Origin: Candidatus Altarchaeales archaeon
GTDB lineage: Archaea > Altiarchaeota > Altiarchaeia > IMC4 > SCGC-AAA252-I15
NCBI GenBank assembly: GCA_014727915.1
Contig: WJMO01000006.1
Location: forward strand, 391,882 to 455,881
Direction of reading: 5' to 3'
Length of the DNA: 64,000 bases
The position numbers and the translations under genes were made by a program. Below, in pieces: positions 1 to 7,517 of this stretch (position 1 is the first letter of the stretch; every line of letters begins with the position of its first letter). Under the pieces are notes generated by a model. It was not told the origin of the DNA, did not search any database, and was given only the letters and a program-made list of their open reading frames with translations.

Positions 1-1352
1 CGCACACTGTCTTAGGATACTACGAGGACCAGGAGATAGTGGATTTCAAGGCCAGGGTGTTGTCCGTCTTCGACGACCATGTTATACTTGACAGGACATT
101 CTTCTACCCTGAGGGAGGAGGGCAGGAGGCGGACAACGGAACCATCGCCGGCAGGAAAGTCAAGCACGTTCAGAAAGTTGGCAGGGTGGTAGTGCACGAC
201 CTGGAGGACGTCAGAGGATTGAATCCGGGGGAGGAGGTCGAGTGCAGAGTAGACGACAAGCGAAGGATTCAGTTGATGCAGCACCACACCGCAACCCATA
301 TAGTGAACGCGGCAGCGCGGAGGGTGTTGGGGCCTCACATATTCCAGGCGGGCGCCCACAAGAGCGAGAAGGTCTCAAGGCTGGACATCACACACTACAA
401 GGCAGTAGAAGGTGCGGAACTGAAGGCTATCGAGGAGGAGGCCAACAGGATTGTAGGGGAATCGCGCCCCGTTACCGTATCATGTATGAGACGAAACGAC
501 GCAGAGGAAAGATACGGGATGGGCATATACCAGGGCGGAGCCGTGCCCGGCACGGAGCTGAGGATAGTGAACGTAGAGGGCGTGGACGTGGAAGCCTGCG
601 GCGGAACCCACCTAAAGAACACAGAGGATGTCGGCCACATCAAGATGCTGTCTGCGAAGAGGATACAGGACGGCGTGGTGCGGCTGGAATTCACGGCAGG
701 GGGAGCTTCAGAGAAGGCAGCCGGGAAAGAGGAGGAATGGTACCGAGATTCGATATCCAATTTCACATTCAAAATCGAAGACCGCGGCTTCGATGTTGAG
801 ATGCTAAAGGCGGCGGCCGCCGTGTTCAGCATAGAGCCGAGGAAACTGCCCCAGGCCATCGACCGCTTCACGAAGGAATGCGAGAGGGACCTGGAGGCGG
901 TTGAGAAGATGGGGGGAGAGGGCATTAGAATCGAGGGAGCATCGGACATCCTCGATGCCAGCAGACAGCTATTCAACGCTTGGAAGACAAACCGGAAAGC
1001 GCTGGAGAAACTCCAGGGCGAAGCCGGCCGCGAAGTGGCAGAAGACATAGAGGCTAAGTTCAAAGACGCGGACATTGTGAGGCATATTACTTCCGGGTTG
1101 GGCGTTAAGGCATTGACTGAACTGGCGAACAAGGCCGTTGAGAAACAAGGCAGGCTTCTGATAGTATTGAACAATGCGGATGAGAAGGTGAACGTCGTCG
1201 TGGCCTCGAGCAGCGGACATAACGCGGCGGAGATATGCGAGAAGCTCAGCAGACAGCTGGGAGGCGGGGGACGGGGCAGAGCAACGCTGGCAATAGGCGG
1301 TGGAAAATCGGATAACGCGGAAAAAACCCTGGAAGAATTTGAGATAGGTTAG
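1..1352 (+). CDS. alaS: Alanyl-tRNA synthetase, C-terminal part (5' end outside window)
   Basis: This is the editing and C-terminal part of AlaRS, which charges tRNA-Ala and hydrolyses mischarged Ser/Gly-tRNA-Ala in the cytoplasm. The frame is open back to base 3, so the catalytic core lies upstream of the window; about 449 residues are visible. It starts in the beta-barrel that precedes the editing domain (YPEGGGQ), continues with the editing zinc/active-site motifs HHTATH (near visible residue 94) and CGGTH (near 200), and ends in a DHHA1 domain with the Gly-rich GGGGRGRATLAIGGG. These are family-defining motifs. A stand-alone AlaX editing protein is less likely because the DHHA1 tail is present and the frame has no start or stop at its left edge. 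Confidence 0.95.
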   Translation, partial: HTVLGYYEDQEIVDFKARVLSVFDDHVILDRTFFYPEGGGQEADNGTIAGRKVKHVQKVGRVVVHDLEDVRGLNPGEEVECRVDDKRRIQLMQHHTATHIVNAAARRVLGPHIFQAGAHKSEKVSRLDITHYKAVEGAELKAIEEEANRIVGESRPVTVSCMRRNDAEERYGMGIYQGGAVPGTELRIVNVEGVDVEACGGTHLKNTEDVGHIKMLSAKRIQDGVVRLEFTAGGASEKAAGKEEEWYRDSISNFTFKIEDRGFDVEMLKAAAAVFSIEPRKLPQAIDRFTKECERDLEAVEKMGGEGIRIEGASDILDASRQLFNAWKTNRKALEKLQGEAGREVAEDIEAKFKDADIVRHITSGLGVKALTELANKAVEKQGRLLIVLNNADEKVNVVVASSSGHNAAEICEKLSRQLGGGGRGRATLAIGGGKSDNAEKTLEEFEIG

Positions 1353-1359
1353 GTGAGGG

Positions 1360-1370
1360 GGTCTTTTTGT
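1360..1370 (+). terminator. Possible U-rich terminator after alaS
   Basis: A run of five T residues follows a G-rich stretch about 10 nt after the alaS stop codon. Archaeal intrinsic termination often needs only a U-run, so this is a plausible but weak terminator. Confidence 0.3.
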
Positions 1371-1418
1371 AATGCGCCAGCACACATGTGAAAGCCCATT
1401 CTTATATGGAAAATGGTT

Positions 1419-1451
1419 ATATTAAGTATTCCGGGCGGGCGGGCTTAATAT
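1419..1451. repeat. Inverted repeat abutting the methyltransferase start codon
   Basis: The two arms ATATTAAG (1419-1426) and CTTAATAT (1444-1451) are perfect 8-bp complements, separated by a 17-nt GC-rich centre; the right arm overlaps the ATG at 1450. It could be an operator or a start-occluding hairpin for the downstream gene. Seen directly; the function is inferred. Confidence 0.45.
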
Positions 1452-2169
1452 GATATTATCCAGGCACATAACCACGAAGATTATCTTCTTGTTTGACCAG
1501 TTGGTCCCGCCGATAGTGAGGGACTCCAAGATCTTCATGTACATACCGTTCCGATTGCTGTTCGGGAAGAGATACGTGAACATGTTCTTCGAATTCAAGG
1601 ATAAAGCCCCGTTCATGACCGAGGAAGAGTACAACAGGACATACGCCGACATAAACCGGGACCTGATAAAGCGCAAGACAGACCTGAACGACGAGTGCGT
1701 GGAAGAGATACTGGACAACCTAACGGGTATTTCGGTCCTGGAAGTCGGATGCGGAAAGGCCTACCTGAGCAACAAGATGGGGAAAAAAGGCTATGACGTG
1801 ACGGGCGTGGACATATACATCGCAGAAGCCACAATAGAGGAGCACAAGAAGATAAAATTCATGAAGGAGAACATAGAGAGCCTCTCTTTCGAAGACAGGT
1901 CATTCGACACCGTCGTCTGCGCCCACACGCTAGAGCACGTACAAGACCTGCAGAAGTCCATAAGCGAGCTGAGAAGGGTCGCGAGAAAGAGGCTGATAAT
2001 AGTCGTGCCAAAGCAGAGACCCTACAGATACACCTTCGACCCGCATCTGCACTTCTTCCCCTACCTGCATTCCTTCCTGCAGGTCATGAGGCCCAGGAAC
2101 AGGCACGTATGCAAGGTCGTTGACATGGACATCTTCTACATGGAAGACACCGAAACAACAGGCGAGTGA
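1450..2169 (+). CDS. Class I SAM-dependent methyltransferase
   Basis: A 239-residue protein with a Rossmann-type methyltransferase domain. The SAM-binding motif I is VLEVGCGKAYLS (around residue 95) followed by GVDI, and the motif-IV region reads FDTVVCAHTLEHV, as in Methyltransf_11 proteins. An about 85-residue N-terminal extension has hydrophobic and basic stretches, and the C-terminal part contains a His/Phe-rich segment (HLHFFPYLHSF) common in methyltransferases linked to cell-surface polysaccharide or lipid modification. The substrate cannot be named. The gene stands alone: alaS ends 97 bp upstream and radB converges from downstream. The ATG at 1450 sits in an inverted repeat. Confidence 0.8.
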   Translation: MILSRHITTKIIFLFDQLVPPIVRDSKIFMYIPFRLLFGKRYVNMFFEFKDKAPFMTEEEYNRTYADINRDLIKRKTDLNDECVEEILDNLTGISVLEVGCGKAYLSNKMGKKGYDVTGVDIYIAEATIEEHKKIKFMKENIESLSFEDRSFDTVVCAHTLEHVQDLQKSISELRRVARKRLIIVVPKQRPYRYTFDPHLHFFPYLHSFLQVMRPRNRHVCKVVDMDIFYMEDTETTGE

Positions 2170-2178
2170 AAAGGAGGG

Positions 2179-2865
2179 TTATTTATCGGCGGCAGGTGTT
2201 GGCTGGTCCAGCCTGCACTCGTTCAACGCCTTGACCCCAGACCGTGTGATCTTGAACTCCACCGTCAGCCCCTCGGGCTTGGTCATGTGCCTGCGCACCA
2301 CAGCATACCTCGAATTGTCATCCCGCCTGCAAAGTTCCACCACGTTCTTGGTGAAGTACTCGCTTATCTGACCGCCGATAGGCCGTATCCTGTTAGTGTC
2401 GTATTCGCTATAAACCTGGTTTGTCAACAACACGGGAAGGTTGTATTTGCGGGCGGCCCTGAGTAGCTGGGCGAGAATCCTGCCGAGCATTCGAACGTCC
2501 TTGTCCTCCTCCATCCTGTAGAGCATGGCTATGCTGTCCACGACAACAAGAGATATCTTCATGGAGGTTATCACCTCATCCAACCTGGCAATGGACAATT
2601 TCTGCTCGTCGAATGTGGTGGGCTCGACCAGCAGTGTGTTGTTCAACACGTCCTCGAATTTCTCGCCGGATATCTGCTTCAACCGGGCGGCGCTGAAACC
2701 GCCCTCTGGGTCGATGTAAACAACCTTCCCCTGCCCCAACGCGTTCGCAGTCGCTATGAGCGCCAGGTTGGTCTTGCCGGACGCGGGCGGCCCGTATATG
2801 TGGGTGACAACACCCTCGCAAAGGCCGTCTGTCAAGTCGTCGAAGCAGTTGTTGAAGAGTATCAT
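2179..2865 (-). CDS. radB: DNA repair and recombination protein RadB
   Basis: RadB is the short euryarchaeal RecA/Rad51 paralogue (about 220-230 residues) that acts with RadA in recombination. Visible are a Walker A motif GPPASGKT at residues 25-32, a YIDPEGGF strand, a Walker B-like strand SLVVVDSIAML, and a LLTNQVY strand typical of the RecA core; the N-terminal helix-hairpin-helix domain of RadA is absent. I place the start at the ATG at 2865, because it overlaps the mre11 stop in an ATGA and matches the usual length; an upstream in-frame codon at 2895 would add 10 residues inside mre11. Its pairing with mre11 fits a double-strand-break repair operon. Confidence 0.9.
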   Translation of the reverse strand: MILFNNCFDDLTDGLCEGVVTHIYGPPASGKTNLALIATANALGQGKVVYIDPEGGFSAARLKQISGEKFEDVLNNTLLVEPTTFDEQKLSIARLDEVITSMKISLVVVDSIAMLYRMEEDKDVRMLGRILAQLLRAARKYNLPVLLTNQVYSEYDTNRIRPIGGQISEYFTKNVVELCRRDDNSRYAVVRRHMTKPEGLTVEFKITRSGVKALNECRLDQPTPAADK

Positions 2866-3938
2866 GCCGCATACCTCTGGAACAGGTCGACACAAAGTTC
2901 CTCCAGTTCCTTGTTGCCGTTCCCAGACTTTTCAAAATACTCGCGTATAAGGTCCTCGCTCAGCTCAACACGCTCGAACTCCAACTCGAATTCGCGGGAG
3001 CGGGGTACCACGTTGACGTCCAGTATTGTGCGACCATGCTCGAATGTGGTCCAGTCCCTGCGGACATCCAACAGGTCTCCCTGCAGGTCCGCGTCCACGT
3101 CAACCCTCAGCAGAGGTACATTGTGTGAGTTGATGACTCCCTCCAGCCTGTTGTTCAGTTCCTCCGGAGAGCCCTTGAACTCGAACCTCACCGACGACAT
3201 CGGAGCGGATTCGACCTTGATGAACCGGGGGCTGTGAAGGTCATCTTCGAAGCATAGGAAGCCGTTCCTGTTATCTGCCTCGTTGAAGCTTATCCTCTCT
3301 GTGGAGCCGCAGTAGTATGCTGGCTTAACCTCCATAAGCTCCTTGATCGGCTGGTGCTTGTGAACATGCCCTGAGACTATAAGGTCGTAGTTGGGCGCCA
3401 CCTCCCTCAACGCGGCCAGGGAGATCTCATATGGGCTAAGGTATCTCTCGATGGCCTGGTGCAGGCAGAGTATGTTAACGTCCCCCTCAAGGTTGGATGA
3501 CAGGCCTCGCAGCTTCTCCTCCGCCCGCTCGCGGTTCCTCGTGTACTCGAAACCGTGGAAGCCATAGGTCTTCCTGCCCACATTCAACAGCACATGCGGG
3601 TTCTCCGAGGACAGCACGTGGATGCGGTCGTGGACTTCACTGTAGATGGGAGAATATGTAGTGCCAAGGTGGCCTTCGATCTCATGGTTGCCGATGCACA
3701 CTATCACCTGGCACTGACTAGCAGCCTCCAACAGCTTCTTCAACACCGTCCGCATGCTCACCGGGTCCGGTTTGGGATGGTGGAGTAGGTCGCCTGTGAA
3801 GACCATGAAGGTGGGCTTCAGGTTCAACGCCTTACGCACCGCCTCCTCGAACGCCTTACTGTAGTCTCTCAGCCTCTGTGACTTGAACCTGTGCCTGTAC
3901 CCCAGGTGCGAGTCGCCGATGAAGACTATGGAGGCCAT
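2862..3938 (-). CDS. mre11: Mre11-like DNA double-strand break repair nuclease
   Basis: A 358-residue calcineurin-type metallophosphoesterase. The five metal-binding motifs are present in order: GDSHLG (8-13), TGDLLHH (about 49), GNHEIEGH (about 82), LCLHQA (about 160), and SGHVHKHQP (about 190). The length and the C-terminal cap domain match archaeal Mre11/SbcD family members. Mre11 normally works with Rad50, but no rad50 gene is in the window; the partner here is the downstream, translationally coupled radB. The start at 3938 overlaps the stop of the upstream membrane-protein gene by one base (TAATG). Confidence 0.88.
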   Translation of the reverse strand: MASIVFIGDSHLGYRHRFKSQRLRDYSKAFEEAVRKALNLKPTFMVFTGDLLHHPKPDPVSMRTVLKKLLEAASQCQVIVCIGNHEIEGHLGTTYSPIYSEVHDRIHVLSSENPHVLLNVGRKTYGFHGFEYTRNRERAEEKLRGLSSNLEGDVNILCLHQAIERYLSPYEISLAALREVAPNYDLIVSGHVHKHQPIKELMEVKPAYYCGSTERISFNEADNRNGFLCFEDDLHSPRFIKVESAPMSSVRFEFKGSPEELNNRLEGVINSHNVPLLRVDVDADLQGDLLDVRRDWTTFEHGRTILDVNVVPRSREFELEFERVELSEDLIREYFEKSGNGNKELEELCVDLFQRYAA

Positions 3939-4300
3939 TATCTGCCTTCTATCTCAGCGTCCACCGCCAGGCCACCGGATAGCTTGACGACGACGTTGAA
4001 GACGAACGCGACTATGACACCCATAAAGAACCCTATTATCGTCGAGGATACCACACCCACCACCGCGGATATGAGGAACCCCACTAAGCCTACCCCTCCG
4101 ACCATCAGCGTGGCTGCGAGCACGTCGAAGCTTCCGCTGCCAAGGCCCAAAAGCACGGACAGGAGGAAATACACTACCCCCATAACAACGCCGATAGCTA
4201 TCAAAACCAGGCTGTATATTAGGGAGAAAACAGCCGCGAACTTGCCCGTAGACATCAAACCCAGATGCTTTATTTTAATGGTTGACTTTGCCATGATCAA
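3938..4300 (-). CDS. Small polytopic membrane protein
   Basis: About 118-120 residues (start at ATG 4300 or, two codons later, ATG 4294). After a short basic N-terminus there are hydrophobic, Gly/Val-rich segments at about 18-50, 60-85 and 85-105, consistent with three or four membrane helices, and a short acidic tail. I do not recognise a family with certainty; it resembles small membrane proteins with Gly-zipper packing. It is the first gene of a mre11-radB operon, but a functional link to DNA repair is only positional. Confidence 0.7.
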   Translation of the reverse strand: MIMAKSTIKIKHLGLMSTGKFAAVFSLIYSLVLIAIGVVMGVVYFLLSVLLGLGSGSFDVLAATLMVGGVGLVGFLISAVVGVVSSTIIGFFMGVIVAFVFNVVVKLSGGLAVDAEIEGR

Positions 4301-4337
4301 TCACCTAACATAATACTGGTCAGTCTATTATATAACT
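4301..4337. promoter_or_regulatory. Divergent promoter region (37 bp)
   Basis: Only 37 bp separate the divergent starts at 4300 and 4338. The AT-rich element TTATATAA at about 4327-4334 lies about 30 nt before the leftward start, as expected for a TATA box. AATACTGG, about 25 nt before the rightward start, is a weaker candidate. Confidence 0.4.
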
Positions 4338-5261
4338 ATGTTCAACCTACCCTACGTGCCCACAGCGGACGACCTCATAGACAAGGCCTTCCGGGCCGGA
4401 GCCAAGAAGAGCAAGACCGTCAGGGGCATGAGCAGGAGGAAGCCTGAGAAGGCCCTCACAGCCGAGATAAAGAGGGTGGAGCAGATCTCGGCCATCGTGG
4501 AAGGCGACCTGAACGCGGTAGTGAAGCATTTCCCAAGCTATGAGGAGCTGAGCGAATTCCACCAGGCCCTGCTGGACCTGAGGGTGAAGAAGGACAGGTA
4601 CAAGAAGAGCCTGGGGGCTGTGAAATGGTGTAGTGACAGGGTCAGCTCATTGAAGAACAAGACCCTCCGGAAGCTGAAGACCCAGAAGGACCTGGGGGAG
4701 AGCAGGGTGTTCCTGGGGAGGGTGAGCTCGTTCATAAAGAGGGTACGGAAGGACCTGGACTACCTGGTGGAAGTCAAGGGTGTGCTGCTCTCCTTCCCGT
4801 TTCTGAAGGACGAGCCCACACTGGTGGTGGCGGGAGTGCCAAATGCGGGGAAGAGCACATTCGTGAGGACGTTGACAGGGTCTAAGGTGAAGATAGCATC
4901 CTACCCGTTCACCACAACCGAGATAATGATCGGCTACCGGAAGGTCAGGTACATGGAATACCAGGTCATCGACTCCCCGGGGATACTGGACAGGCCCATG
5001 GAAGACCGGAACAGGACTGAATTGCAGGCGGTATTGGCCATAGAGCACCTGGCGGACGTGGTGTTGTTCATCATAGACCCTGAATCAGAACTGGAAAACC
5101 AGCTGCGATTGTTGGATGAGATAGAGCAGAACTTCAACCTCAAAGTCCACACGGCAGTCAACGACAAAGGAGGAGAAAACCCCAAAGGCTATGAGACATT
5201 CAACGCGACAAAAGAGGAAGACTGCCTAAGACTATTCAAGGAGTGCATTGGGTTGAAATAA
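4338..5261 (+). CDS. NOG1/Obg-type GTPase, probable ribosome biogenesis factor
   Basis: A 307-residue GTPase of the archaeal NOG1 type, a family implicated in large-subunit assembly. It has a helical N-terminal domain (1-155, rich in Lys/Glu), then G1 GVPNAGKST (about 164-172), a switch I region with the YPFTTTE sequence characteristic of Obg/NOG1 proteins, and G3 DSPG. The usual G4 NKxD is not recognisable: the corresponding strand reads TAVNDKGGE, so nucleotide specificity may differ. The protein is slightly shorter than most family members and ends shortly after the G domain. Confidence 0.82.
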   Translation: MFNLPYVPTADDLIDKAFRAGAKKSKTVRGMSRRKPEKALTAEIKRVEQISAIVEGDLNAVVKHFPSYEELSEFHQALLDLRVKKDRYKKSLGAVKWCSDRVSSLKNKTLRKLKTQKDLGESRVFLGRVSSFIKRVRKDLDYLVEVKGVLLSFPFLKDEPTLVVAGVPNAGKSTFVRTLTGSKVKIASYPFTTTEIMIGYRKVRYMEYQVIDSPGILDRPMEDRNRTELQAVLAIEHLADVVLFIIDPESELENQLRLLDEIEQNFNLKVHTAVNDKGGENPKGYETFNATKEEDCLRLFKECIGLK

Positions 5262-5277
5262 CAAACTCGGAGGTCAG

Positions 5278-5520
5278 TTATTTCTTAGGGTATTTCCTCC
5301 TGAATGCAGCCGGCCTTTCCGTCTTTTCCTTCAACGCCTGAGCTGAGGGAACGTTAAGTGGTTCTCCATCGCTGTTACCATCACCTGAGTGGGAGAGCTC
5401 TATCTTCGCCCGCTCATTCAATCCCACGGCGTCAAGCGCTTCCAACTCGCCACCAGATGTGGGGCGGACAATGCCGTCACCGGCTGAAGAACCCCTCTTC
5501 CTCGTTTTTACAGTGGTCAT
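5278..5520 (-). CDS. Small charged hypothetical protein A (80 aa)
   Basis: An 80-residue hydrophilic protein rich in Lys, Arg, Glu, Gly and Ser, with a basic N-terminus (MTTVKTRKRGSS) and a basic C-terminus (AFRRKYPKK). It has no membrane segment and no Cys, and the family is not recognised. It is preceded by a promoter nearly identical to that of the next small gene (5589-5990). That gene also begins with a Val/Lys/Arg segment and ends in a basic aromatic tail (RRFRKKWSRKK), so the two may be diverged paralogues. Probably intrinsically disordered, possibly nucleic-acid binding (inference). Confidence 0.6.
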   Translation of the reverse strand: MTTVKTRKRGSSAGDGIVRPTSGGELEALDAVGLNERAKIELSHSGDGNSDGEPLNVPSAQALKEKTERPAAFRRKYPKK

Positions 5521-5556
5521 GTAATAAATTGGGAAAAATTAGTATAAAACAGAAAC
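5521..5556 (-). promoter_or_regulatory. Leaderless promoter, copy 1
   Basis: Read on the minus strand, an AGTTTCT element is followed by TTTTATA (TATA box about 28 nt before the ATG at 5520), then TTTCCCA and an AT-rich initiator running straight into ATG. A second copy with the same order and spacing lies at 5991-6029. Their conservation outside the coding region suggests shared regulation or recent duplication. Confidence 0.6.
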
Positions 5557-5588
5557 TAAAAAGGATGATGTGTCGGTTTCATTCTGTT

Positions 5589-5990
5589 TCAGGGTGTTTT
5601 TTTACGGCTCCACTTTTTCCTGAACCGCCTCACAGCCTCTGATTCGTTCACGGACTGGCGCCCTTCCACCTGAGGCGGGATCCTATCAAGGTCCTCGTCC
5701 GAGGGGATTTCATATTCGAAATCACGGGTTTTAGGCTCGTCTATACTGGGTTCTCCCTTCTCCCGCTTTTTCTTCCTCTCCCGGGCCAGCTTTATCAGCT
5801 GAAGCTGGACTGTCGTGAAATGGGGCTCGTAGCCGTCGGCCGCTCCCCGCTCAGCCTCTATGAGGAGCTTATCGCCCAACGCATCCGTATCCACGTCCTG
5901 GATTCCAACGTCAGGGGTCTGGTGTACTTCATAGCCTGGCTCACGGCTATGGTGCTTCCTACCACGCTCCTTGACGACCGCCTTGACCAT
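5589..5990 (-). CDS. Small charged hypothetical protein B (133 aa)
   Basis: A 133-residue hydrophilic protein with no membrane segment. The N-terminal part is His/Arg-rich, a Lys/Arg/Glu helix lies in the middle (LARERKKKREKGE), and an acidic stretch (SDEDLDRIPP) precedes a basic aromatic tail (RRFRKKWSRKK). The family is not recognised. The duplicated promoter and similar termini link it to protein A at 5278-5520. Function unknown; the composition would suit a nucleic-acid or ribosome-associated protein. Confidence 0.6.
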   Translation of the reverse strand: MVKAVVKERGRKHHSREPGYEVHQTPDVGIQDVDTDALGDKLLIEAERGAADGYEPHFTTVQLQLIKLARERKKKREKGEPSIDEPKTRDFEYEIPSDEDLDRIPPQVEGRQSVNESEAVRRFRKKWSRKKTP

Positions 5991-6029
5991 GATAATATAC
6001 TGGGAAATAGTGATATAAAATAGAAACTA
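5991..6029 (-). promoter_or_regulatory. Leaderless promoter, copy 2
   Basis: Minus-strand order AGTTTCT, TTTTATA, TTTCCCA, AT-rich initiator, ATG, matching copy 1 at 5521-5556 with only scattered substitutions. The TATA box lies about 28 nt before the start codon, leaving no room for a leader. Confidence 0.6.
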
Positions 6030-6039
6030 TTGCTTTTTT

Positions 6040-6306
6040 CTATTCCTTTGGGCGGATCACAGTGTACCTGTCCCTCAACTGCCTCAACCTTGGCCTGGCC
6101 TCAAAGTCGTTAGAGAGAATTTCGAACTGTTCACGTGTTATGGGAAGCGGATCATCGGGTTCAGCGTGCTCCATCTCCCTCAACAGAACGTCTATCATCT
6201 CGGCAGACGACCCTATCCTCCCAGTCTGCCTTGGAAAATGGATTTGCCTGCCCCTTTCACCCTCAAGTCCCTGCCTCTTCTTGGGTGATTTATCCTCCAA
6301 TGCCAT
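6040..6306 (-). CDS. Small charged hypothetical protein C (88 aa), downstream of aroC
   Basis: I place the start at ATG 6306, two bases after the aroC stop, because the longer frame would run deep into aroC. The 88-residue product is Arg/Glu-rich and soluble, has a helical middle (AEMIDVLLREMEH) and a C-terminal segment rich in Arg (RPRLRQLRDRY). The DDPLP...RP...RY pattern near its C-terminus loosely resembles that of protein A at 5278-5520. The family is not recognised. It is probably co-transcribed with aroC. Confidence 0.6.
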   Translation of the reverse strand: MALEDKSPKKRQGLEGERGRQIHFPRQTGRIGSSAEMIDVLLREMEHAEPDDPLPITREQFEILSNDFEARPRLRQLRDRYTVIRPKE

Positions 6307-6308
6307 CT

Positions 6309-7400
6309 TCACAGCTTCCGTGGTATATTTCCTGAAATTATCATGTGGTCTGCGAGCACGAGGTTGACCATCGCCTCCACAACCGGAACCGCCCGCGGCA
6401 CTATGCACGGGTCGTGGCGGCCCTCCACCTGTATGTAACTATTCTTCTTAAGGTTCAAGTCCACCGTATGCTGGCGTTTCTTGATCGATGATGTTGGCTT
6501 GAAGGCAGCTCGCAAAACCACGGGCATCCCATTTGTTATGCCGCCCTGGATGCCTCCGCTGTTGTTGGACGTAGTCCTGACAACCCCGCCCGCGTATGTG
6601 AACTCGTCGTTTACCTCGCTGCCAGGCTTGGAAGCAGAATCAAACCCCAAACCGAATTCAACACCCTTTACCCCAGGTATCGAAGCGACCCCAGCAGCCA
6701 AATCCGCCGTCAATTTTCCGAACACCGGCTCCCCCAAGCCGGGAGGGACGTTCAAGGCGACGCACTCGACAACCCCGCCGACGGAATCGCCCTTCTTACG
6801 CGCAACCTTGACCTCATCGACCATCGACCGCGCAACATCAACGTCCAAAGCGCGAACGGGATTTGACTCGATCAGATCGGCCACTCCCTTCATGGAAGAG
6901 TCTAGGACCTCCCCAGACTTCACTCTGCCTATCTGCTTCGTGTAAGCAACCACTTGGACCCTGTGCTTCTGCAATATTTTCTTGGCGACCGCACCCCCGG
7001 CAACCCTGCCGACGGTCTCGCGGGCGCTTGACCTGCCGCCACCCCGCCAGTCCACGTGGCCGTACTTCATCCGCCAAGCAAGGTCAGCGTGGCCGGGCCG
7101 GGGCTTGTAGATGAAATCCCGATACTTGCTGCTGTCCGCATCCCGGTTATGGACTAGCATGCTGACAGGAGTGCCGAGGGTCCGGTCCTCGAAGACACCC
7201 GAGAGGAATTCGACACTGTCCGGCTCGCCCCTTGCGGTAGTAACATCGGACTGGCCGGGCTTCCTGCGGTCTAACTCACACTGGACATCGGCTTCCGTCA
7301 ATTCCAAACCGCTGGGGCATCCGTCCAGCACGCAACCCACCGCAGGGCCGTGACTCTCACCCCAAGTGGACAAGCGGAACAAACGACCAAATGTGTTCAT
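6309..7400 (-). CDS. aroC: Chorismate synthase
   Basis: Chorismate synthase converts 5-enolpyruvylshikimate-3-phosphate to chorismate using reduced FMN, the last shikimate step. The 363-residue protein has the three signature regions: [16 protein letters not shown] near residue 15, [14 protein letters not shown] around 105 leading into [18 protein letters not shown], and a C-terminal RHDPC segment. The length is typical. The preceding-step enzyme gene aroA is 5.5 kb away on the same strand. A TATA-like TTTTATAAT lies upstream in the 7401-7517 divergent spacer. Confidence 0.96.
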   Translation of the reverse strand: MNTFGRLFRLSTWGESHGPAVGCVLDGCPSGLELTEADVQCELDRRKPGQSDVTTARGEPDSVEFLSGVFEDRTLGTPVSMLVHNRDADSSKYRDFIYKPRPGHADLAWRMKYGHVDWRGGGRSSARETVGRVAGGAVAKKILQKHRVQVVAYTKQIGRVKSGEVLDSSMKGVADLIESNPVRALDVDVARSMVDEVKVARKKGDSVGGVVECVALNVPPGLGEPVFGKLTADLAAGVASIPGVKGVEFGLGFDSASKPGSEVNDEFTYAGGVVRTTSNNSGGIQGGITNGMPVVLRAAFKPTSSIKKRQHTVDLNLKKNSYIQVEGRHDPCIVPRAVPVVEAMVNLVLADHMIISGNIPRKL

Positions 7401-7517
7401 TGATTGAATGATGGTATTATAAAACTAAAAGCTTTGAAAAAAACGGGAAGACGCGCCCTGTTGAAGGAATAGACATGCGTTTATAACGGGGTATTCTCAG
7501 TGTATTCTTGGATTAAA
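7401..7517. promoter_or_regulatory. Divergent aroC / malic enzyme promoter region
   Basis: This 117-bp spacer holds a minus-strand TATA-like TTTTATAAT about 25 nt before aroC and a plus-strand GTTTATAAC at about 7479-7487, about 31-39 nt before the malic-enzyme ATG at 7518. No other structure stands out. Confidence 0.45.

Noticed and set aside
395-1174. Long minus-strand ORF (259 aa) across alaS
   Set aside because: Antisense shadow of a clear AlaRS frame; its Ser/Leu-rich composition is typical of a mirrored GC-biased gene.
6135-6335. Plus-strand ORFs opposite the small protein after aroC
   Set aside because: Mirror frames of the minus-strand 88-residue gene; the minus-strand start fits operon spacing after aroC, so those were dropped.
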